NCBI GenBank assembly: GCA_028095005.1
Contig: CM051462.1
Span: 234,688,473 to 234,752,472 of the forward strand
Reading direction: 5' to 3'
Length of the DNA: 64,000 nucleotides
Source: Rhynchospora pubera
Taxonomy: Eukaryota > Streptophyta > Magnoliopsida > Poales > Cyperaceae
Shown: in pieces, positions 11,735-24,300 of the stretch
Numbering within the stretch: position 1 is the stretch's first letter
Layout of the letters: each line of letters starts with the position of its first letter
Notes under the pieces: generated by a model
Told to the model about the DNA's origin: nothing
The model's input: the letters and a program-made list of their open reading frames with translations, nothing else
The model's database searches: none
Translations under genes and position numbers: made by a program

Positions 11735-11863
11735 AGGTATCGATTTCTCCTCTTTCTCTTTGTGTCTATTGCTTAAAGTACTAGATCTCGTGTTGCTTAT
11801 GTTTTAATTGGATTAATTAATAGTAATTAGTCACAAAATTAAAATTGGGCAATTTCCTAACAG

Positions 11864-11875
11864 TGGTATCAGAGC
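11864..11875 (+). promoter_or_regulatory. Primer-binding site (tRNA-iMet type)
   Basis: TGGTATCAGAGC lies one base inside the 5' LTR. This is the usual plant Copia/Gypsy primer-binding site, complementary to the 3' end of initiator methionine tRNA. Confidence 0.9.
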
Positions 11876-14800
11876 ACATGATCGTACTTAAGCTATTTTG
11901 ACACTTAATTAAGAGAAATTGGCTAATTAACGGATTAGTAGAGATGATGCGTTTGTTTGCTGTCTGGAAATGGTATGTTCTGTGTTGTTTCGCATTTTTC
12001 GCTTTGATAAGTTCTCTGGAAGTTTTTTCCATCTACATGAAAGTTGTAGATATTTGGATTGTGATTCTTTTGGCGTTGGATTCATATTTTTCTGAATTAG
12101 TATAGATTTATTGTGAATAAAACGGCGACAGTGCGCAGAACCAATTTCTGCTCGCACTGTCCTGTTTGAATGGCTTGAAAGATTTATATTTTGAATATAA
12201 GTACCAGTGTTCTATGGCTAGAAATAAAGAGGACTTGAAGCTCTTTCTGAGAATGTATAAATTGTTGCATGACTTGGATTAATTTGTGGGTTTTCAAGTA
12301 TGAAAAGGAAGATCTTGTCAGATCCAGTTTGTTGAGCAAATCGATTGTTCTAATAAACTGTACCAACTGAGAACTCCTTTAAATATTATGTTTAAATGGA
12401 GTTGTTCTAATTTGAGTTAGGATTCCAGGAAAATTAATTTCATAATTTTTCGTGGAACTTTGGACCTTCAACTAGGTTAAAACATTTCGATTGACAGTCT
12501 GTTCCAGTACAGAATTTGTTGATTGTTTAGCATGTAACTTAATATTATTGAACTGAACTTGGTTGTTTTCTTTTCATGAATGGATAGTCTGTAGTCTAAA
12601 CAAGTTTTTCTATGTATATTGTATATATAAAAACTGGATAGAAGGTGGTCTAACAGACCAAATGGTTGAGAGGATAAGCTGAAAATCTCATAACGGTGTT
12701 TCGTGCACTTGTAAGAGATTTGTCATTTTTTATTCTCCCAGATGGTTTAAGATCTCTTCTTGAAATTTTTACTGGTAATCACAACTATGATAAGGAGCTT
12801 AAGTAATTTATTTGAGAATTTTTGGAGACCGAAAACTGTTGTTTTTGTTGGATTCCATTAGTTACGTTTTTTGTTAAATTACTGTTTTTCTAAGTATTCA
12901 AACTAGTTGAAAATAATTAGAAAACTCCTTGTTTGATCTCCTTTCAGTTATGGGATGTTGAAAGAACTTTCTAAATGAATTTAAACAAGTTTGGTTGTTT
13001 AAAAATTGAGAATTTGTACGCGGAATTTACTTATAGCAAACGATACGCAAAGATGCTTGAAAATCGTTAATTGGAAACAAAGTGCTTGTATGTGCTAACT
13101 TTGTTTTGTAGGTGGATAGTGGGTTTAGTATGGCTCAAGACTCAATGCCTTGTGGTTGTATTTGAATGCATGTGTGAATGTTTGTAATGCGGCTTTTGGT
13201 GCCATTAATTAATTAATTTGTTGATTAATTTTTTATGTAACTTGTGAGGCTTGCATGCCCCTAAGGTTAGGATGGGAGTAGGATATTTTTCACATGTATT
13301 TTGTTCCTTTATTTTATAGGAATTAGATCCTTATAGAATTTAGTGGGAGGGACAAGGATTAGATTAGTTTTGCTCCATGGACGATGTGGCGAAACTAATG
13401 CAAGCGGGAGCCATACAAACCCACAACTATGAGATGCTTATATGTGATTGCTTGTGATTGCTATGAATTGTCATAGGCTAGGTATGGGTGTATGCTTACA
13501 TGACCACCAAACAAGTGTCACTTAATTGATAGTCCCAAACAAAACATGATTAAGTTTAATCGCCCTCCTTCTCTCTATCCCCTTCTAACGTGTATGATCG
13601 TTCATTGATGCATTCTCGCCGACGCGGGACATCGTGTTCCATCATCCGTGTCGGGGTGTAAATCGGATTTACTAGGAGCAAATAGAGAAATGTTACTTAA
13701 CGATGTTTTCTAATCGGATTGGACATCGGGGCAAAGTTTGTGGATGTACATGTGATATTTCACAAACCAAGAATCATATGGAATGATTGGTTGGAGAACC
13801 TACTCTATCTAGTTGTTTTTGGTGTCACGCCGACGCTAGCACCATCTCAACGAAAATAGGGATCTTGGAAAACCTACTACATTAGGGACGTTAAATAATT
13901 GTAGTGGGAGTTTTATTTGTTATAAATAAAACAATTGCATAAACTAAATGACCGTAAATTGATTTTGTTATAGATGTTTAAATTGTTAATTTTGTTGCGA
14001 TCAATCTTTGAAAATTAACAAACTCGTTTCTAAAAGTATTCACTTAAAGAAGTAATACCGATTCCTAAGACACGATCTTAGTGAAGAGAAATTTGAGTAT
14101 GTCAATTCCCAAAAACTTTCCTCAAACTACCCGAACGTAGCAACGCGATGATTGATTGACTTTTGGCGAAAAGTTATTCAATAAAGCGTATGCTTAATAT
14201 CCTCATTTGAAATTTCTAGACCTTTGAATTAGCGAATTCATATGGACTAAAATTAACTCGTACGTTCTCATCCGCTTACTCAAGAAAGTGTTCTTGGAGA
14301 AAGTAGATATTAACTCCATCATTTATGATTGAGTATAAAGAATATGAGTTGACCAAGAGATTATTCTTTTAAAAGAAGTTATATGAATGTTTCATTAGCT
14401 TACAAATCGAAAGATTGAAGTAGCTAATTGATGACTAGAGATATTAATCTCCGATATCAAGGATTGTTGATATTGTCATTCGATCTCTTTGGAATTATGA
14501 AGGATATAATATTACCTTTATGCACGCTTGTTGATGCAAAAAGGTGATTGGTTAAGTATTCAAGAAATACTTCACCAAGGTATGAGTTGAAATTTCGAGA
14601 CTCTCATTGATGACCATGTGTCACATGAGATGTTTCATTTCCCGTTTTATGGGAGGCATTTGAAAGGTTGTCCGAAGTACCATGATTGTAACGATTAGAA
14701 ATATTCTAATCCTAAAGTGTATTTGTCGTTCAAATTATCTCACTATCTCTAATTTACACTAGTAACTTGATACTAGTTCATATGCTCGCATTTAACGAAA

Positions 14801-16077
14801 TGTGTTGGCAATAAAGAATAAGAGAATGTTCGAGAGATATAAAGTAAACTCCGTATAGGAGATGACTTATTCGTTTAAGTCATTACCATTGAATACGTAG
14901 AGTTATCTTTATTAAGAGTTTGTTTAGGAATTGAAGGTTGTATACCTTAATCCTAATCTCTCAAAATATCTCCATTTCATATTCAATGATGGATGATTAT
15001 GTTTTGTAAAAGACAAGATCTTTTATTATGAATTTGTTTATATGATTTCATGCATCTTGATTGAATTTGCTTGAAATAGATAAACAAGTTTTGAATGACA
15101 AATAGGATGCGTAAGACTTGACATAAAGTATTTGACTTTCATGTTATATATAACCGCTTAGTCACATACATAAACGAGAACCGCATTATGAGAGTCTACG
15201 TAACGTAGAGCTCGAAATTCAATTCGATTTCAAATCGATTGATATGCGAATCATGTTTGTTAAATGACAAAAGCGCCTTTAACCTATGAAGGTTTAAGGA
15301 CAAGTGAACTAATTAGGACTTATACATATCGATGTATAAAGACCTATAAGTACTTGTGTAATGAAAGGTTATTGATACTTTACTACTTGACCAACGATCA
15401 TTGTAGATATTAACATATCTATTTGATAAGGTATAAGTATGAACCTTTTGACTAGTTCAAAGGAGTTCAAGAGTGAAGTTTAAAAGACCGTTCAAGAAAA
15501 ATGGAAGTCTTACAATTAATTGTGGTAAATAAATAAGTAGTTAAGTCATATGATTTGAAATATTATCTAAAGAGTATGAAAGTAGTTTCATAACTCGCTC
15601 CATGAGGAATAATATGTCCAAGAATGGAGGTATCGAACAATATTTTGTATAGTTCGATCGGTAATAAATCAAATGGACTTATTCGACTCGTATTAGGGAA
15701 TTATGTTTGAGGACAATATTGTTTACACTGAATGATGTTCCATCGAAGTCTATTGAAGAAGATATCTTATGAGATTTTGATCTCTAAGTATAATGCTTCT
15801 TAAGATTTGGTGTTGATAAGCTTATTTCAAGATTGTTGATAAGCTTGTACCCAAATAAGACACTTAATATTTGTAGGATGCTTTATATTAAAAGGCACTG
15901 CTTCCACGAATATGATAAGAACAAAGTAGTTGTTGCTAATCATAATGTAGTCTTGATGAATTGAAACTCTCAAGAAGAAGTAGTGGGAGTAAAGTGAGCA
16001 TTAAAGGAGTTTATGCGTCACTACAAGAAGTACTCTTATGGGAAACTTGTCACTCCATACATGGTGCTTAGTGGGAG
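11876..16077 (+). pseudogene. Decayed leader, gag and integrase region of the Copia element
   Basis: This is the position where gag, protease and integrase should lie, but no frame stays open for more than about 60-70 codons. A possible gag start context (atggctcaagactcaatgcc) occurs near 13130. I could not recognise protease or integrase catalytic motifs with confidence. The order of the better preserved downstream relics implies that integrase sequence was once here. Confidence 0.55.
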
Positions 16078-17720
16078 TTGAGCGTAACTTCATTCACAAG
16101 TTGTTTTGAAAAGAAGTTTAATAGTGCGCTCCTTCTAATGAGGACTCAACCATCTCACGAGTTGATGATGTTTGAGAAACTCATGGAATATATGAGGAGT
16201 CAAGAACTCGTTCAACAAATCGTTGTGGAAGTAGTTCTTGAACCTCAAGTACCAATCCTACAAAAGATCAACGAGAGTTGATTGCCTAAGCCGTTTGATG
16301 CATTGGCTTCGCGACATTCTCAAACTTAGCATATGAGAATCCGTTGATAAACAAGGAAACGATGGAACGATCCGATTCCACATATATGGTTTGAATTCAT
16401 ATGATCTTTAAATAAAATCCATGTATAACAACAAGGTATAGACCTTGGTTGATGTTCATGAAGGAGCAATCCATCGAGCACGTTTAGATCTTCAAAAGGA
16501 AAGATCGACATGGATAACAAATCGACTATGTACAAAGCGCGGCTTCTCGCTTGTAGCTATGTCTAAGTCGATGACTAGTTGACTACGTACAAAGCACAAC
16601 ATCTTGCTTGTGGCTATGTATGAGTCAATAAAGATCATTCTAGCAATAGTTGTATTTCATATATATTGATATATGGAAAAACACATAAAACCGCCTTCTT
16701 CGTATGAATGAAGGAAGATGTTGTGCATTTGAAACAAATCGAGGTTTTATGTATTGCTAAAAAACATACGCATGCTTCAAGGATCCATAAATGGATTAAA
16801 GCAAGTGTTGTGGAGATTGGAATAAAAGTTTTGACAAGGAAGTCAAGAAGTTGAACTTCGTCAAAAGTATCTTGTATAAACAAGATATTCAGTGGGAGCA
16901 TAATTGTATTACTTGTATTGTTCAAGATAACAATTCATTAATTGGGAATAACATTAAGAAAATGAATATTGTCGAGATCTCTTTGGAGAATGCTTTCTCA
17001 AATGAGAACTTGGGCGAAATCACCTAATCCTAGGAAACAAAATCTATAAAGATAGATTATGATGGATGTTAGGTTTGAGCAAATATGCATATATTGACGA
17101 AGTGTTCTAGAAACACGAAAGTTAGACTCCAAGAAAGGATGTCTAACTGTACGTCACGTGGCATGACTTGAGTGTTTAACTCGGTCTAATGCAACTCAAT
17201 CCAAGAAAGTGCATAAAATAGTTCAAGCATTCTTTCATTATGAGTTTCATTGTGTACGTCATATTTATGCATATGCCCCGATGTGTAGTATCCAAAGGAT
17301 ATGACAAACAGTTGTCAAATGGATACAAGAGAGACACATTAGGACGATAGTCAAGGATATCCTCGAGTACCTTATGAGAAAGAGTGATATAATGTTTCAT
17401 CTCTTAAGATGAAAGAGAGCTCGTGTAAGTTAATTACACTAATGCTAGTTTTTCGAAAGATTGATATAATCACGATTGAGCTACATATTTTGCTTAAAAG
17501 GTGGTGTTGTAAGTTTAGAAAGTGTTCTAAATGGAATATTACAACCGTTTCCGTCACCAAAGCAAAATACATAGCAACTTGTGAAGCAATAAAAGAAGTT
17601 TATTTCGGATCGAGTTCTTAGTCGAGTTATTATGGTTCTATGCATCTCGAACCACAACTCACTCCTAAAGAACCCAATGTTACATTGGAGATTCAAATAT
17701 GATCTATAACGATATCACTT
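16078..17720 (+). pseudogene. Copia pol relic (linker, RT, RNase H)
   Basis: Several short stretches in different frames resemble plant Copia polyprotein. VVEVVLEPQVPI near 16225 resembles the Pro-rich linker before RT. MYNNKV.TLVDVHEGA near 16420 and MYKARLLA near 16530 resemble early RT. A 'GLKQ'-type RT stretch lies near 16780-16810. A SVTKAKYIATCEAIKEVYF stretch near 17550-17600 matches the RNase H C-terminal STTEAEYIAA..EA.KE pattern. Stops and shifts separate all of them, so no product is expected. Confidence 0.75.
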
Positions 17721-17998
17721 GATATCATATGATGATGATCAAGAACATATATATAGTAGTATATATATAGGGTCGAACAAATTTGGATAGGTTCGCGAAC
17801 ACAGCGAACACTCTAGCATGACCTCTACCTTGAGCAGTATACGAGATGCAGTTATGCATCCATACGTGGTGGACGTATGAGTAACTAGCTTTAAGCGTAT
17901 TATTTATTTTGAGGTCCGAGACATGTATATATGTAGATATATGACATTGTTCTCAATTCTTCGTTGGCTAGAAGTCACTACTGATTGATTCTAGGCCA

Positions 17999-18007
17999 AG
18001 TGGGAGA
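17999..18007 (+). promoter_or_regulatory. Polypurine tract
   Basis: AAGTGGGAGA directly precedes the 3' LTR and is the usual plus-strand priming site of plant Copia elements. Confidence 0.85.
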
Positions 18008-18008
18008 T

Positions 18009-19768
18009 TGTTGGAGTTATGTCCTAGAAGTCAATAATTTAATGACTTAATTATTAGTTTATGTTATGGATGATATTTTATCATCTGTTCCTAGGTTTAT
18101 TATTGACAGATCATTCAGGTTGAGGATCTGAATTGTAGATCTCTGTGGGTCATTCTTTAGAATGACAATAATAAATCTAAACGGTCCATAATCTTGATAA
18201 TTAACAAGGAACATTAATTATCATATAAGATTAGTATGCAAGTTAAGTGATGATTAAGTTCTACAAATCATAGGTAAAGAGTTACCAACTTAATTGCATA
18301 TGTATATGTTATGGAACATAGTACAGGACTTGACCCAACGAAATAAACATATGGATTGTGTTATGTGTCATTATTTATTTCGTTATGATTTTAGTTCTAA
18401 GTTTGAGATGTTTATCTTTTCCACATGAGGATAGGTTCAATAAATATTGTCTACCGCTGATTCCCGATAAGGGCTGCTATACGGACTTTATTTATGATCT
18501 CTTGAATTGTGCGGGGAAAAGCTAATCATCAAGAAAACCGTATGTCCCTCATTAATTCACTTAGTGAGTGACGATATCTGTTTGGGCCCCTTGATGGAGT
18601 TGGATCGTATGCGCGCAACTAAGCAATCAACTCTAGATCAAGAAACGTATAATCTGCAAGAATGACACATTCCTATCTTGGATTATACGATGATATCGTG
18701 AGACATAAGAATCAAAATAGAGAAATACTTTTATTCTCTTATGCAGGATTGAAATATTGTAACAGTACACTATTTATGCGAATTGGGAGTCATAACGTGT
18801 TGCTAGATACCGCTTATGATTATTGGAATTAAATAACGATTTAATTCCATGGCCAACATAGCATAAATCCTCAAAGGGTCACACAAATAGGACATTAATC
18901 ACACAGTGCATTATTTATTTATTCACAGCAGTAGGTTCTATGGAAATATGATAAGATTGATTAATTAATTATATACCGTTGCGAACCGTTATAATTAATT
19001 AAGTCAATGGATCATATAGAAATAAATTAATGCATTAACTAATCCTAAAATAATTATTAATGAGTTAATAATTAATTTAGTTCAACACTTATCAATATAA
19101 ATGGTTATATTGATTAATTGGGCCGTTATTTAAATAGCAAATATATAGCCCAATTAAAGAGCAAAGTTGAGGGACCTTAATTATATGAATTAATGGTCCA
19201 AATGAAGGGATTAAATGGCCCATAAAGGCCCATTTCGTGGCTGCCCATTATGGTGGTAGGTGGGATGGCATAGTTGTAATTATGCAAGAGGTCAATTAGG
19301 TTTTGTGCTCTATATAAGGACCACTTATGAGAGCCTCCACCTAGATTTCTCTCTCCTCTCATTCCTCCCATGGAGGCCGCCACTTTCATCCTCTCATTCT
19401 CTCTTTTGCTCATGTGTTGAGCTATTTTCTCTCCACTAAATCAAGGTTGTTGATTGATGCAAGAGAGAAAACCATAGGGATTAGGCTTGTTCTTTGGGTA
19501 CGCTAGCACGTACCTTGTAGAACGTTATTAATCCTCCTTGGTGGACTCGAGGGCGGTTACGAGACGTGGTGGAGACGGTGGAGAAGGCACGCCATCGATT
19601 CTCATGCCTTGATCGAGCCCCGCGAATACGATTTCGCGGGAGGTATCGATTTCTCCTCTTTCTCTTTGTGTCTATTGCTTAAAGTACTAGATCTCGTGTT
19701 GCTTATGTTTTAATTGGATTAATTAATAGTAATTAGTCACAAAATTAAAATTGGGCAATTTCCTAACA
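18009..19768 (+). repeat. 3' LTR of Copia element
   Basis: 1,760 bp, co-linear with the 5' LTR at about 99.6-99.7% identity by eye and followed by the TTTAT duplication. An open frame of 78 codons on the minus strand occurs in both LTRs only because the LTRs are copies. Confidence 0.95.
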
Positions 19769-19773
19769 TTTAT

Positions 19774-21957
19774 TAGAATCGTGTGAGTACAATTGTGAGA
19801 GTGAAGTGTGTTTGTGTTGCATCATCACAATGTGTGGACATATTTTAATATGTAATATCTAAAAAAGAAAGTCTTATTTGACACAGATATATTGTCCATT
19901 TTTTATATTAAGGTTAACGTAATCGGCGCTGAAGGTAGCAGTAGTACTCAACGGTTTAAACAATTATAATCAATAAAAGTAGACATGTGAATAATTCGAC
20001 GAAAAAAATATTTCTCAATAAAAAAGTTTCATGTAAAAGTATATTGTCCCAAACAAAACAAAAAAATAATACAACATAACAAGTTTCTTGAATCGTTCTT
20101 GCTCCGCTGTTGTAATGAACATTGATCATACTCAAGACGGAGACTTGTTTTATAAAACTTAATAATTAATAAATAAAAATAAAATGAAAAATTTTAAGAT
20201 AATTTTATATACTGAGTGCATGTGTGAGTTTGATATGAGAGAAATAAATACATTTGAAATGAAAATACTTATCCACTGTTGATCCTGACACACCTAAATA
20301 CTCCAGCTGTAACTAAATTCAATTTTTATTGCATACCAAAAACAACACCAAATGAAATCTTGTTATACTATATGAAGTCATAAATGCCACTCAGTCACGT
20401 CATTTGTAATAATAATCCACCGAGATATTTTTTTAATATAAATAAGCTATATTGTATCTATAATAATAAAGTATAAAAAAATCTATTTTTCCGTCATCGA
20501 AATTTTGACGGCGAAGATTAAAGTCGTTAATTTTAGAGAACAATTTTCATTTTGTTTATATATTAAAAAGACTTAACAACGAAGAATTTGAGACCTCTTT
20601 ATTGTCAATCTCCCACAATGCCTGCCCGAAAGTATTTGCGCTTCTACATTATCTGAAAATCAATTGCAATAAAGATTAGGAGTACTTAACTTCTTTAGAA
20701 CAATTCATCGGATATTATAGAAATCGTTAGTAAGCATGCCCACTCGACATATTATCACATATAGATCCCTGGAAGGTCTATTGTTATTTACCATAAAGGT
20801 ATAAAAATGGATCAGACTGGTATAGGGCTAACAAATTATAGATGATCGCTACCAGATCACTAATAATTCATCAAACTCAAGAAGCAAAGGCTTCAGTGAT
20901 GGTATTGAGTTATACCATTTCAACACAGCCAAAAATCAATAAAGAATGTAAGCAGCTTCTTTCTGTTGCATTAAGCCTAAAGACTTTCATAATATAATAA
21001 TAACAGTAAGAAACAACAAGAACTGAAGAATGCAAAGAACAACACCATTGCTTGTCTTCACTCTTTCGGATATATATTTCCAACATATTTATTCAATTTC
21101 TGTTCGAAATTATACTTTTTCAGTACTATTTGTAAATTGTAATTTGACAAGCAGCTACATAAAATCCGTTAAAAGGAAGATGCATGATGGGGCATCCCAA
21201 ATTTGGGGACCCTGAGTGGAAGTCCTAAGGACATTTTCTAATAATCGCCAAAATCAGGGAGTCTATTTGTCATAAACAAATTTCGGGATGTTAGTCCTTT
21301 ATAATTCAAATCTTCAAAATTATTCTAATTTCTGAGAAATGTTTATTGCAGACAGAATTAGAAGTTAGGCGCTCCAAAGATATATGACGAGTCAAGGTGG
21401 TTTTTCAATAAGGAATCCCATAAAAATCATATTCCTATCACATGCTGTTTTCTACATCGTACAAAATTAACAACCAAAAATAAAGAATTGTTAAAAAATC
21501 GAAATGAATATTTTCTATAAAAACTACTAACCTAATTTATAAACCCACATATATACATCTAACTGCCCAACAGAAGTTAAAAAAAAAAACAAAGAAAAGA
21601 AAAAAAGCCAAAGCACGGTGTGAAGTTATTCCTGGATGAGTTCTGTAAAAAAAAAAAAAAGGATAAAGAAAGATGCGCTTTAATGATGGAAGGACAGCCA
21701 CGCCAGTGCAAGTATACACCAACCAGTGCTGCTTATTTACTTATTATGCGACGTTAAAATTTGTTTTGGTTGAGCTAAGCTGGTTTGCTAAATAGAATAT
21801 TTCCAAGATGGAGTTCTGTACCATGCAGCTTAACTCTGGACATTAACCAGACCTGGCATTACACCAGTTAACATGTACCTGTACCGGCAAGAGCAGGATG
21901 ATAACACTAAAAAGTAAATCATATACCCAGGAAAAATAAAGTCGAGCAATTTACCTT
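19774..21957. other. Helitron interior, no intact gene
   Basis: AT-rich sequence inside the inferred Helitron. At 20457 a second Helitron-like 5' end on the plus strand (TCTATAATAATAAAG, preceded by A) may mark a nested element; I found no matching 3' end. No exon could be assigned. Confidence 0.4.
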
Positions 21958-22026
21958 AGGTTTAGTTTGCAATTATTCAACAAGTTGGATAGAACTGGAC
22001 CAGTCAGGTTATTGTTCTGCAAAAAC
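21958..22026 (-). pseudogene. LRR-like exon fragment
   Basis: On the minus strand a TTTTTGCAG acceptor precedes a stretch coding NNNLTGPVLSNLLNN and ending AG|GTAAAT. NNLTGPxxSxL is a typical plant extracellular leucine-rich repeat, and single-LRR exons of about 70 nt are common in LRR receptor kinases. No kinase or neighbouring LRR exon was found, so this looks like a captured or decayed shard rather than a working gene. Confidence 0.45.
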
Positions 22027-22084
22027 CTGAACAAAAAAAAAATTCAACTACTAAACATCTAAAACATGATTCAATATACATTTT

Positions 22085-22249
22085 CAGCTAGTAAAATTCA
22101 ACATACTAAATAAGATATAAACATCAGGAAAAAATTGCAAAAGAGATACTAAATAAGTTATAAACGTCTAAACCTTCATGATTGAACATACATTTCTAGC
22201 TACTAAAATTCAACATACTAAATAAGTTATAAATATCATGAAAAATTGC
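22085..22249. repeat. Direct repeat, period about 112 bp
   Basis: 'aaaattcaacatactaaata' with about 50 bp of matching flank occurs at about 22093 and again near 22206. It is a small local duplication in non-coding sequence. Confidence 0.6.
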
Positions 22250-22337
22250 CAGTGCCAAATCAAATTCTACCAATCGATCAACTCTGTAAAAGTAATTGCT
22301 GTTAGGTTCACTTAAGCCAGTTGACACTTCTATGTCC

Positions 22338-22561
22338 TCTTATGAAATCAATCTAGATGTCCTTTGCTGCTTGTATTTGGAATCATAAATCTCCTGCCTA
22401 AGTATCTCAGTTTCATACTTTATTTCTAATGCGGGATTTAACTTGATCGCTTCTATTTCTTCTCGAACCTTGCCAATTGCTTGTTCAAATCTATGGGGTG
22501 CGAATTCCACCATAGTTTTTATCAGAGTTTCCAAACTTCGAACTTTTCGATATGGCCACAT
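22338..22561 (-). pseudogene. Exon-like helical fragment, unrecognised
   Basis: A 73-codon minus-strand frame is rich in charged helical residues (REEIEAIKLNP, YETEILRQEIYDSKYKQQ). Its composition looks coding rather than random for this AT-rich DNA. I do not recognise the family. It lies among other exon-like shards inside the inferred Helitron. Confidence 0.3.
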
Positions 22562-22683
22562 CGGGATGCCTAGCTCTCTGCACCTTAATTGCAGTGTTGG
22601 CCTGACAAATTACAGAGCAAAATGTGTGAAACAACTCTCTTCCGACACAACTGGACAATATTATTATCACAACTATCATTTGA

Positions 22684-22914
22684 GTGTCTGTTTCATTATG
22701 TTCTTATTTTTCACGTGGGGATTACCAGGGGCTTCAAGTAGAATTGCATGGAAATATTCAGCACACTGGATCTCATAATAAAATTTTAATTATTTGCCTG
22801 ATTGTGTTTATTGCAGTTTCCATTATCTTTGTATTCTTTATTTTTGAACAGGAATCCGCCGCCACATATCGCTCGTCTTCAGATCTCGCAACTGAGGCTT
22901 CGAGGCGACGATAA
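22684..22914 (+). pseudogene. Membrane-span exon fragment
   Basis: A plus-strand frame contains HNKILIICLIVFIAVSIIFVFFIF, a clear single membrane span preceded by polar residues. It resembles the juxtamembrane exon of receptor-like kinases, but nothing kinase-like follows. It lies on the strand opposite to the LRR shard, so the block is rearranged. It may also be a chance hydrophobic frame. Confidence 0.25.
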
Positions 22915-23029
22915 AGATTCAGGCAAAAGGAAAAAACCTGACGAAATTTATATGGCTACTAAGAAGGGGCAGCGAAATTACCATTTTTTCTCAGTGCCAA
23001 ATGTTAACGAAGTTACGGGGAAGCAACAC

Positions 23030-24300
23030 TAGCTTGCAACATCATGCGTTGTTCAAACCCTAGCAATGCGAGGGTTGGGGGGAGAGGCGGAAGAGAGGAG
23101 GTGGAGCGAAATTGGCAGAGGAGGAGGGTTGCTAGGGCTAGGAATAGGAGGGTTGATGTTGAGAAGAGAAGGTACATAAGCTTCTGCAGCAGAGCCCCAC
23201 CTTGAAATAGCTAAAGAAGATTCGGTCGAGATAGACCAACTTACTCTTGACCCAATTTGCTCCAAGGAACCTGACAATAAACAAGATTGGATTGGCTAAG
23301 AATAATGAGAACGAGATCCAGTATAGTCTTTATGATTGGATTGGTTGTGTCAAGATTGTAACTACATGCTTCATTAATCTGATACAAAGACATGCGTATA
23401 TCTAAAAACTTACCACCAATACAGAAAATGAACGTTGACTTGTTTGTCCATTTTGTATATTCCATACTGGTGTATGCCACCTCTGACCCAAATACTGCCA
23501 GGCAGACTGCCCCAATGCAGTTGCCAAAAGTATGTCTTACACAATTCAAGAGATCATTTATTAGTTTATTACTATTAATACTGAATGAATAACTCCTGGT
23601 GTTATTCATTCAGTATTTTTTTTTGAAACCTTGACAGACCAGGAGTAACACACAAAAAAAAAAGATAAATGTTCCTGTCACTTCTAAGAAAAAGATACGT
23701 AATTTATGTAACCTTAGTTCCAATATCAGATAGAAAATCAATCTTGCATTTGTGAAAATTGTAGTATCACAGCTTCTTAACCAACCTCAAGAGTTAGAAA
23801 TCTAAATAAAAAAATGAAAAAGAAAACAATAACTTTACCTGCTATATTACATTTGTAAACCCTGATGCTAAATAATCCTTTTTGCCAGTACCGTGATAAC
23901 TTTAAACATCTTCACCTGTTAGTAGATTTCTATCGGCATATGATAGCTTTAAAATAAAATCTTTTGTGAAAATTTTTTAATTTATTCACTCAACCTCAAA
24001 TAATCAGGTTATGAAGAACCCAAAAAAAAAGTTACAAGAGAAACATACTTAGAAGATGTGCATGTGCCTACAATTTATTGACGGATCGAGCAAAGGAGAG
24101 GCGTTGGGCTGCCAGGCTGACGGATCGAGAACTTCGGTGAGGTCGAGAGAAAGCAGCGAGGAGAGTAACGATCTATCGCTGAGGCGGCGACCGGGTTGGG
24201 CGGAGGCAACAGCTATCAACTGTAAGATTAAAATAGCACTGTAAGATTGCAAGCTATCAACTGTAAGATTAAAAAACAACATTTAATACAGTGGATTCCT
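23030..24300. other. Patches of gene-like GC-richer sequence
   Basis: Two GC-richer islands stand out. 23040-23200 has 'aaaccctagcaatgcgagg', which resembles a plant 5' leader and first exon on the plus strand. 24050-24240 reads on the minus strand as a hydrophobic stretch ending VASAQPG, like a signal peptide. GT and AG splice-like sites flank several short frames between them. No continuous product can be built. Short direct repeats occur at 24267-24338. Confidence 0.3.

Larger units (their letters stand above)
10103..11862 (+). repeat. 5' LTR of Copia element
   Basis: 1,760 bp, beginning TGTTGGAG and ending CCTAACA. It contains a TATA box near 11403-11410 and a strong downstream hairpin (cccgcgaa/ttcgcggg, 11713-11734). 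The 3' LTR is the same length. Differences seen are near positions 107-109 of the short stem region (acaagc/acaagg), a catagata/cataggta change, two G/A changes near 10474-10490, a C/A near 11440 and a G/T near 11621. Confidence 0.95.
10103..19768 (+). mobile_element. Complete Copia-type LTR retrotransposon, coding-dead
   Basis: It has two 1,760-bp LTRs with TG..CA ends, target duplications TTTAT at 10098-10102 and 19769-19773, a tRNA-iMet-type primer-binding site just inside the left LTR, and a purine tract just before the right one. Recognisable pol relics occur in the order linker, reverse transcriptase, RNase H, with RNase H last, as in Ty1/Copia. All are broken by stops and frameshifts. 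The LTRs differ at only about six sites by eye, so insertion is recent. The dead coding region with near-identical LTRs suggests a non-autonomous family mobilised in trans. It inserted into the Helitron. Confidence 0.93.

Noticed and set aside
17481..17696. 71-codon minus-strand frame
   Set aside because: It is a shadow of the RNase H relic on the plus strand.
23241..23609. 122-codon minus-strand frame with hydrophobic stretches
   Set aside because: It contains splice-like GTAAGT sites and no recognised family; kept only as part of the exon-shard block.
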